From Hymenopellis radicata (Eukaryota; Basidiomycota; Agaricomycetes; Agaricales; Physalacriaceae), in the NCBI GenBank assembly GCA_015501595.1, contig JADNRX010000076.1:115298-179297 (forward strand): a DNA stretch of 64,000 nt, in the 5' to 3' direction. Below, piece after piece: positions 56,186-64,000 of the stretch. Under the pieces are notes generated by a model. It had not been told where the DNA came from. It made no database searches and saw only the letters and a program-made list of their open reading frames with translations. Position 1 is the stretch's first letter, and each line of letters starts with the position of its first letter. Made by a program: the position numbers and the translations under genes.

Positions 56186-58108
56186 TTAAGGACGCCCACA
56201 AAGATACTGCTTATATACAGGATTATTCGTCTCCTCGACGTATGTGTAGTTGAGTTTCTTCAAGAAGGCGTCAAATGCCTCGTTTTCTGAAGGTGGCACT
56301 TGGAGCGCCGCTAACACTTTACCGATATCTTAAGCTCAAGTAAGTCGATGCTAGGGTGTAATGTTGACATAGGACGCACCAGCGCCATGATTTCGGTAAT
56401 GGAACATTGTGATATTCCAGTCATGTTGAATTCCAAGAAGGAAATTGCGGAGAGCATTCGGACGTTCGGGAAATTCTAAGGAATGTGACTAAACCGTCAC
56501 CCAAGTCGAAAAGACACAACGCACCGAATCTCAAGACGCGTTCGTCGGGCACCACTTGAGAACCGCCGATCATATAACGACCATGGCTTTTGGCGAACTC
56601 GTTGTCGCTAATGTCAAAACCTTTCATATCTTCTTTGGAGAGATCAGAGAGCAGTTTGTCGATTTCAGTGGTGCGATCGTTTGACTCCAGTTGTATGGAA
56701 AAGATGATGTGAGCTCTGTCAGAAGGACTGTAGCAGTTGTAGCGATATATGAATTCCGTCACCGCTCTAGGATGGAGGATGGTATGGAGACGGATAAAGC
56801 TACGGAAGCGTCAGAATCATGGGCTCGATAGAAACAGAAAAAGTAACCCGCACCTGCCTGGCTGTTCGGGTATATCAACGCTGATGAGGGCTTCTCTACC
56901 TTCACCGAGCTCAGCTCGCTCTGCTACGAAGCGCAGTCTATCAAAGTTCATGTTGGCGCCACTGACAACAGCGACGAAGCGTTTCTGAGCGCCAACGAGG
57001 TTGTTGTCTTGTATATAACGTTTGAGTCCTGCTAAGGCTAGCGCACCCGCCGGCTCTGTCACAGACCGTGTCTCTAAACGAATAGAAGTGAGCAGAAATA
57101 CTGATAAGTGATCCAATCACTTGCCTTCGAAAATGTCTTTAATAGCGGCACAAATCTCATCGTTGTCGGTCTTGACGACACCATCGAGTAGCTCCTTGCA
57201 GATGCGGAATGGTTCCTGCCCAACGATTTTGACTGCAGTGCCGTCGCTGAAGGGACCAACTTCCTTCAACAGGACACGCTCTCCGTTGTGGAGGCTTTGA
57301 TCCATAGCATCAGCATCAACGGTTTCGACGCCAAAGACTTGTGTGTTCGGTCCACCGATCCTTTTGACATATTCGCAGATGCCGGCCACAAGTCCGCCCC
57401 CACCGATAGCAGCAAATATACCATCTAGAGTCTCTGAACTGGTTATTTGCTTCAGGATTTCCATACCGACTGTACCCTGTCCAGCAATGACTAGGGGTCA
57501 TCGTAAGGAGGGACAAAAGCAAGTCCGTGGGCCTCGGCTAGTCGTGCACATTCGGCCTTGGCCTCGTCAAAGTCAGAGCCGTGTAATATGACCTTGGCAC
57601 CCAGACGGGAGACGTTGCGGACTTTAATAGATGGGGTTCCACTAGGCATGACAATAGTACACGGTATGCCCAGCCGAGCACCTGAGAGCGCGACACCCTG
57701 TGCGTGGTTTCCTGGAAAACGTGTAAGAAAATTTCCACTGTCTCCAGGGCAAAAAAGCGATCGCGATTCAGCAGAATACGCACACTGACCGGCACTGCAA
57801 GTCACGACTCCCTTCCACCGTTCCTCTTCTGTTAGACTCGCCATAAAGTTGTATGCTCCGCGGATTTTGAAGCTGAAGACCTCCTGGAGGTCTTCTCGCT
57901 TGAGCCATATTTCGTTGCCCAGTTTTGCACTCAGATTCGAAGCCAGGACAAGGGGTGTTTCCTTCAAAATATCATAAACTTTGGATGTCAAGATCAGTCG
58001 CAGATAATCTGGCGTTTTGCAAGATAACATGTGGTGTTTCGCGAGTCGTGGATATGGAAGAGGCTCCGGCGCGTGCGATGCATATTCAAGTGTAGCGCCA
58101 GGAGCCAT
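56186..58108 (-). CDS. ILV1: Threonine dehydratase (threonine ammonia-lyase)
   Basis: PLP enzyme converting threonine to 2-oxobutanoate, the first step of isoleucine synthesis, in mitochondria. The N-terminal region [20 protein letters not shown] leads to [20 protein letters not shown] and the PLP-lysine site [16 protein letters not shown]. Then come [20 protein letters not shown] (across an intron), [20 protein letters not shown] (the glycine-rich phosphate loop) and [18 protein letters not shown]. The C-terminal half carries ACT-like regulatory repeats ([37 protein letters not shown]), where isoleucine normally gives feedback inhibition. The stop is at 56186. It is convergent with the HAD-terpene cyclase gene, 160 bp apart. 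No clear cleavable presequence is visible, so the true start could be further upstream. Confidence 0.94.
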
Positions 58109-58303
58109 GGTGGTGGGACGAGATGAGGACGTGACTCGACTCTGTCGATCAATTTATGATTACTCGCAATAAATACCGAGGCATCAAAACGTTCTCAGTG
58201 GCGTTAAACCAAATTCGAACCGCTGGTACAGTTTCCAGCCGATGCCTATTCCTTCTTTTCTACATCGGACTGGTGCATACTAGTATGTAGAATCCCGAGC
58301 TAC

Positions 58304-59906
58304 TTACACGTCCTCTTCGGGCGGCCTGTTTTTAACATCCAGCTCGTGCATACTACCTTCTTGACCACTCTCAATTTGGATCTTCTGCTGAATCTATGAG
58401 GTTCAGGTTGAGGAACGGATCTCGAACACTTACAGGATCAGAAACTCTGTCATCAATCCTGACAACGGCAGATCGATGAACATCTGTAGAATATGGTCGT
58501 ATTCTGGCTTTTGGGAAGACTGGTATTCACTTACGAATGCCGTTGATATATGTCTGGGCGTGCATGTGAGCAGAGCTGTTTTCGGACGAATCCGAATAGG
58601 TATTGGGAACGATGCCCAACTGCAACACGTGGCGTTTGTTCAGATTCATGAGCTACAAGAATACTAATGAGCTGACGAATCGAATGCAGATAAATGAAAA
58701 CCTACCATCGTCAATGCATAGATACGTCCCAAGCAGAACGCAAGGCCAACGGAGACTAAATGTGACATGATCAGTTTGGGCTGCCGAGAAGTTTTGTAAC
58801 AAACGCGCCGTTATTGTCCATATCAGAAAGGTAAACGCAAAGTGCAATGGTTGCCACAATAGAACCAGGCGCACCAGTCTGAACAGCACCGAGCGAAAGG
58901 CGCCTGAGCAAGCTGAAGGAACGTGAGTTGTATGACTATATCGGTTCCACTGTGCAGACTAACCTCTGACTGTGCTTGAATGTCGATTTCATCGTATGGA
59001 GTTGGTAGATAAGGGACGAAGCAATGAGGATATCCGCCGCCGCGCTGGCAACTAACCAAACCCTACACATGTTAGACTCTGCGCTGTTTGAACACGGAAC
59101 TCTTCGCCTACGTCACAGGGGTCCTGACGGAATAACGTTCATGGTAGAGGGGATATTTGACCACCACGACTGCTGTTGCAACAGCTCCACCGAACTACCA
59201 TAACGCTGAGTTGAGCCTTGAGGCCAAGGTTTAACAGAGAACATACAGCAGTGAGCGAGATCAATCCGAGGAAAGGAGCGACGTAGTGGTTGCGGGAACT
59301 TTGAGATAATTCAGTTCTAGTGCAACGACGAAATGGGACTGTGAGACTTACAGATGATAGAAGCGAGTGATCAAGAAAGTCTGTACGACGGCAGCAGATG
59401 CCCCAGTGGTAGATAGATACACGGGAATGGGCTGTGTGAGGTGTGAGTGAAGGAGATGAATCATGCAGCATTGAAATACTCACCCAGTATTGATTTTGCA
59501 GATAGTCCATGTCGCCCCAGTGTATGATTGTGTACTATGGGCTCTTCAGTATGGTAGCGTGCTATCGGAGCAAAAGGCATACCAAATACACACACGCATA
59601 GTTGCCAAGGGTCGACAGTGTATCTATAAAAAAAACCAGAGTAACGAGAAATTTGAAAAGAAGGTTGTCCTTCTTGTAGTGTCGAAAGTAGTGTACGACC
59701 TGTTGAGTTTCGAGGAAGTACAAGAACTGATGTTGGCGTATTAGAAGGACCGCAAATGGCGTGGACGCAGGTAGACACAGACCGTGTTTGCCCATGTGCC
59801 GATGACCAGAGCACTGAAAGGAGGTCAGTCGCCGTCTTGACCAGTGGACAACGAACACAGCTTGCCCAATAGCTTTGTGGATACCGTGTACAGTGTGGAA
59901 AGTCAT
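58304..59906 (-). CDS. DUF6534-type multi-pass membrane protein
   Basis: A member of a large basidiomycete family of seven-span membrane proteins of unknown function (DUF6534). Ordered blocks are ALVIGTWANT, FLETQQVVHYFRHYKKDNLL with FKFLVTLVFFIDTLSTLGNY, IIHWGDMDYLQNQYW, AAVVQTFLITRFYHLSRNHY, VAPFLGLISLTA, KYPLYHERYSVRTPVTFGLV and SAAADILIASSLIYQLHTMK. A late span region and a soluble tail (NLNKRHVLQLGIVPNTYSDS ... VKNRPPEEDV, stop 58304) follow. The pattern Y-x-KD-x-x-x-x-K-x-x-V ... D-x-x-x-x-SL-x-x-x-L is typical. Eight or so introns are needed, and not all joins were checked. The family is expanded in wood- and litter-decay fungi, with no assigned role. Confidence 0.78.
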
Positions 59907-61375
59907 GGTTGGGGAGGATGGGGGCGAGCAGCGATTTAATACTCTCTTATAGGATCATTTGAGCGATCGCGCATATTTGAGCGCGGAACGAGCTAATGAA
60001 TGTGACAGAGGTGCATATGGCGGGGGAGGGCCTGGAAGTGGACATGTTGAGACATTGCGCAATTTATTCGGTGGACGAGCATTGAAAAGAGCGTGGGAGA
60101 GCAGGATATTCTTGTTCAGATAGAATGTAGTTATTCGCATGAACAGGAGGTACGGACACCCTGATGATAACCAAAGGCAAGCCGTCGGAGATTTCCGAGA
60201 CCAGCCCTGACACGGCGATTAGGGAAGCACCGGCGCACAGACCATATCTCATTCTCTGACAGTGAAAGCAGCATAGCGATAAGCCGACAGCGAGGAACGA
60301 GCGTCAGGCTTATTTGAAGATAAGATCAAGACGATAATGGCAGCGAGAGTGTGCCGCCAGCACAACGGAAGTTCCCGTAAGCACCACGTGTGGTAGGCTC
60401 AATTTGGGACAAGACGTATCTTCCCTCCTTCTCTCGCTGCCATCACTCGAAATTCCTGGCTGTCTTTTTTGATGGTTTCTCTTGGAACTGCCCACAGAGG
60501 ACGCCGTTATCCCGATTCTCAACTCTGTCTGGCAAGCCACCGCATAACGACATGCCGGAGCTCGGAAATTGGGATTCGGAACGCGTTATGGGATATCGTT
60601 GGCCATGCAGCTGCGAGGCATGATCCGCCAATGTACATGGCAGGAGAGGAGGATGCGCGTTGTGCGCACACGCGATGACAGCATGTCGGGAAAGTTGATT
60701 GGCGCGTTTTCTTCATTTTACTGCTCAGCCCCACATCCTGTCTCTCTCTGTCGATACCGTCTCATATTATTACAGTGGAATTTGTTTATGGGATGCTGAG
60801 CTCTTGCCCACCCGACTACCGGATCTGACGACGCGCGCCGAACACTGGTACAACCACGCCTGACAGTTTTCACGACCATCTTGCATCTACTCCCGATCTT
60901 CCTAACAACCATTGCGGGGTTTTTGAGGTAAGAAGCGAGGGTTTCCGGACCTCAGGCGAGATCATTTCTTACTCATAATGCGCTGCTATGACTACGTCTA
61001 GGTAAAATCGATACTCAAGCAGATCTCGATAATTGGGCACTCCATTCCGTTGCACGCCGCACGCTTCACATTCTCGCTGGATTCACCTTCTGTCCCTATG
61101 CTAGACAATTTCTACATGTTTTTCTCGACTCTCTTCCGGTTTTGAACCCATTTCTCGATTTAAGTTTATAGAGATACATGCCTTCTCGGTTTGTTGTCAC
61201 ATACTTTGCCACAACAGTGTTATTTTCCATTAATTCCTTTCCATTCATTCCTGGGACTGCAACCTATTCTTCAACATACTGCTATCATTCTTTGACATAC
61301 CGCTTCCTCGATCTTGGACTTGTCTGCTTGCTTTGCTTTTGGTCTCTGTTTGCTTGTTGTCGCTCTCCCTACCAG
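59907..61375. other. Intergenic, 1.5 kb, nothing recognised
   Basis: Upstream of the DUF6534 gene. The open frames are short, overlap each other on both strands and lack family motifs. The segment 61150-61375 becomes CT-rich towards the satellite array. Confidence 0.4.
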
Positions 61376-62620
61376 TCAGACCATGCTCGAGTCTTTAGCT
61401 CGACGACCATGCGCGGGTCGTCATCGCTCTCTGCTAGTCAGACCATGCTCGGGTCTATGCGCGACGATCACCACGGGTCGTCGTTGCTCTTGCTATACAA
61501 ACCACGCTCGGGTCTTTGCTCGATGACCATGCGTGGGTCGTCGTTGCTCTCCGCCAGTTAGACCATGCTCGGGTCTCTGCGCGACGACCACCACGGGTCG
61601 TCGTTGCTCTTGCTAGACAGACCACGCTCGGGTCTTTGCGCGACGACCACCACGGGTCGTCGTCGCCTCTGCTCTTCAGACCGTCCTCGGGTTTTTGCAC
61701 GTCGACCACCACGGGTCGTTGTTACTTCCCTGCCATTTAGACCGTGCTCTGTTTTCGCGCGATGACCGCCGGGAGCCATCATTGATTATTTGCTGTTCAG
61801 GCCATGCTCGGTCGACATTGCTCCATCTGCTATTCACATCGTGCTTTGGTCTTTGCTCAATGGCTATGCACAGGTCGTCGTTGGAGTCCTCTGCTATACA
61901 GCTTACGCTCGGGGTTTCTCACTCGATCGCCATGCGCGATTTCTCGCCTCTCCGCTATACAGTTCAGGTGCAGATCTTTCCTCGACGACCGTCGCGGGCC
62001 ATTGTTGCTATTACTGCTAGCCAGACTAGGCCTGAGTTTTTCACCCAATGATAATGCCCCGCCATACAGATCATGCTCGAGGCTTTCTCAACAATCGCCG
62101 CGGGTCGTCGTGCTACTTCGGCTAGTCAGGCCAGGCTCGGCTTTTCCTCTGTTACACAAGATTAGTTTCAGGCCTTTGCTCAACGACCACTCACGGGTCG
62201 GTGTTATTTTCCTGCTACTCAGATCATGTGCCAGGCCATGCCCGATGAATGTGCACGGCCACCTCTAGTTTTCGCGGGTCCTTTGACTGCTATGAGCACG
62301 TCGCTGCCGTTCTCCCGGCGCGCAATACATGTTCGAGCTTTGCTCAACGACTGGTAGGGTCGCCGCCGATTGCCATACAAAGCTTGCTTGGGTTTTTGTT
62401 GACCACTCCTGATGATGGACACATTTATGGGTCCCATCTCCCTGTCACTCCTCGCCATGTTACATAGCACGTCCCGGTCTTCCATGATGAGTGCACATTC
62501 TACTACTGAGATTATGTTCAGTTCTTTGCTCGGCTACCATGCGCGAGTCCCCTTTGTTCTGCCAGCCATATAGGCCAAGCTTGTGATATGCCATTTACTC
62601 AATAACTGAGCGCGGGTCAA
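61376..62620 (+). repeat. Degenerate 60-bp tandem array (satellite-like)
   Basis: The unit is about 60 bp with consensus blocks GACCATGCTCGGGTCTTTGC, CGACGACCACCACGGGTCGT and CGTTGCTCTTGCTA. The best units are exactly 60 bp apart from 61381 to about 61740 (61381, 61441, 61501, 61561, 61621, 61681); later units to about 62620 decay and vary in length. CGACGACC-ACCAC-GGGTCGTCG is an inverted repeat that could form a hairpin in each unit. Because 60 bp is 20 codons, frames stay open on both strands through several units, so the array yields chance-like repeat ORFs. I do not call a gene. Confidence 0.88.
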
Positions 62621-64000
62621 GGTTGTCCTCTCTGTCATTCAGGCTACGATGAGGCCTCCGCCATTCCGGCGCACACATTTTTTACCTATATCGACCAAGG
62701 CGCTGTCTTGTCCGCGGATAGATGTGCATGTGTTCGTTGTTTTCTGGCGTAGTGGCCATGGTTAAGCATTCTAACCATACACGGATCGTTGTTGTGTCCC
62801 TCTTTGTACCGACCGTGCTCGTTCAGTGCGGCTAGGACGGTGTTCGAGCTGGGGCTATTCCACAGGTCATACAGTCAGTATTCGAGGATCAGTCGACTGC
62901 TTGTTTTCATTTCTCTCGGCATTAATGGTCATCACGATTCCCTGATCCTCGTCATTCAGGTGATACGAGGGGTTGGCGACGCTGGTTCTCTCGGTCAGGT
63001 TGACTCGTAACCTCATGCTCGTGCTCTATCATTGCTTGTTCTCCACACTTGAGATATTGCTCGTTGAATAATCTAAGGGATTCCATTTCCCTCCGTCATG
63101 TATTACTGCATAATACATACGTCAGGCTGCTACTTATTATGAAGTTTTCCCCTTTCATTCTTTAACAATTCTTCCGTATACATGGCCATCCCATGATCCT
63201 CACGCATCGCTGACTTATACGGACTGCCTGTTGCTCAACGGTCTGTCGGGTCGTGATCTTCTGTCTACGCGTGGGAATGAACGACTCGCCGATGCGACGT
63301 CAACTCTGATAACTGTGGGATGATATCTCCCTGAACGTGCTCAACTAACGCTTGCCGGCCATCAACCTGCGTCTGTTCTGACGCGCTTGGTCCCTTTGTG
63401 TATCATGATACTGTTTGGGCTCTACTGATAGTACTCGCACCTAGTGGTGGTTACTACCCGCCACACTTTACCGCGACGCTACCAGTTGTCCGTCGATGAC
63501 CTTGCATTCTGCGATGAACAGTTCTGCGTGGTTGCGCGCACGTTGAACGGCACTTTACCCACCTTCTTCGCTGAAAAGGCTGCCCCTTACAATGATTGAC
63601 CAGCCTGTTAGCTGCCGTGGGTTCTTCTCCTCTCGGCCTTCCAGTGCTCAAACAAGTTGTACCCAGATCTACTGTCCCACATTGGTCCCACACGTAAGGA
63701 GGCTCGTTTTTCGCCGATGCTCTTGGTGGAAATTGGTGAAAATGCGCGCATATTATGATATTGATTCCTTCAAATCTGATTATCTCTTACACACTATTAT
63801 TCATGTACTGAGTACTCGCTTCAATTTAAAGTAATGTCCCTGCCGACCCGAAACATCGACTGCCTTATTTACCATTGCTCAAGCAAGGTTTTCAGCCGCC
63901 ATAGGCGGCACTTCACGACTGCAGGTATATGTCTGCGTATTGTTCGCGGGGAAGACCGTCCTTGGGAGGCATGTGGTGGGGACTGATGTCCTGCCGAAAC
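62621..64000. other. No supported gene to window end
   Basis: About 1.4 kb with only short, unconvincing open frames. The first few hundred bases may be further eroded 60-bp units. A small perfect palindrome GCCGCC-ATA-GGCGGC occurs at about 63894-63908. A gene or transposon may continue beyond the window. Confidence 0.35.

Noticed and set aside
58200..58225. AATTCGAACC resembling a tRNA T-loop
   Set aside because: No acceptor, D or anticodon stem can be built around it.
61455..61782. Repeat proteins on both strands of the 60-bp array
   Set aside because: Open frames follow from a 60-bp (20-codon) period; they occur in several frames at once, which argues against real coding.
63454..63693. 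Minus-strand ORF near the window end
   Set aside because: Short, Arg-rich and without motifs; I could not link it to a retrotransposon or host gene.
1..64000. CRISPR arrays, prophage or bacterial operons
   Set aside because: Spliced nuclear genes throughout, and no regularly spaced repeats with unique spacers; the tandem arrays have no spacers.

Overview
The window is nuclear DNA from a filamentous basidiomycete, most likely a saprotrophic Agaricomycete. Genes are cut by many 45-70 bp GT-AG introns, and lineage-typical families occur side by side: a FunK1 fungal-type kinase, a DUF6534 membrane protein, basidiomycete HET-domain proteins, an AA9 lytic polysaccharide monooxygenase (LPMO), and KDZ and Mutator-like transposons. 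No virus or bacterial operon is visible. Coordinates of multi-exon genes span first to last supported codon; introns are inside the span.

Region 1 (1-9,650) is a transposon nest. A 6.9 kb Mutator-like element (2614-9495, 9-bp target-site duplication) carries a MULE transposase with a SWIM finger. A 3.1 kb KDZ-type derivative with 350-bp inverted repeats sits inside the transposase ORF (4806-7888, 8-bp duplication), a small hAT-like element sits in the right inverted repeat (9090-9420), and a second hAT-like element lies 20 bp outside the left end (2145-2593). An intron-containing tRNA-Ser(AGA) lies just right of the nest, and a broken 5' half of the same tRNA lies just left.

Region 2 (9,650-31,000) is mostly housekeeping. 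It holds a degenerate unknown gene, a FunK1 kinase with frame breaks, mitochondrial tyrosyl-tRNA synthetase, a MetX-like alpha/beta hydrolase, ribosomal protein S23, a transglutaminase-like (Cyk3-type) protein, mitochondrial Lon protease with an apparent frameshift, inositol polyphosphate multikinase, an HMCES/SRAP DNA-crosslink protein, and several small hypothetical genes.

Region 3 (31,000-48,400) holds a tandem pair of HET-domain genes (one intact, one decayed), an AA9 LPMO, CDP-diacylglycerol synthase, and a DNA polymerase delta paralogue that ends after the exonuclease domain. It also holds a membrane protein and an EZH2-type H3K27 methyltransferase gene flanked by two direct repeats.

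Region 4 (48,400-64,000) holds DNA topoisomerase I, complex I subunit NDUFB3 and a four-unit ~120-bp tandem repeat. Next comes a two-domain protein joining a HAD phosphatase to a class II terpene cyclase (DxDTT), as in drimane sesquiterpene synthases. Threonine dehydratase, a DUF6534 protein and a long degenerate 60-bp satellite follow, then about 1.4 kb with no gene.

The most notable items are the HAD-terpene cyclase, the polymerase-less Pol delta paralogue, the multi-level transposon nest and the two tandem arrays. Everything was read by eye; splice sites are proposals unless motif continuity on both sides is stated.
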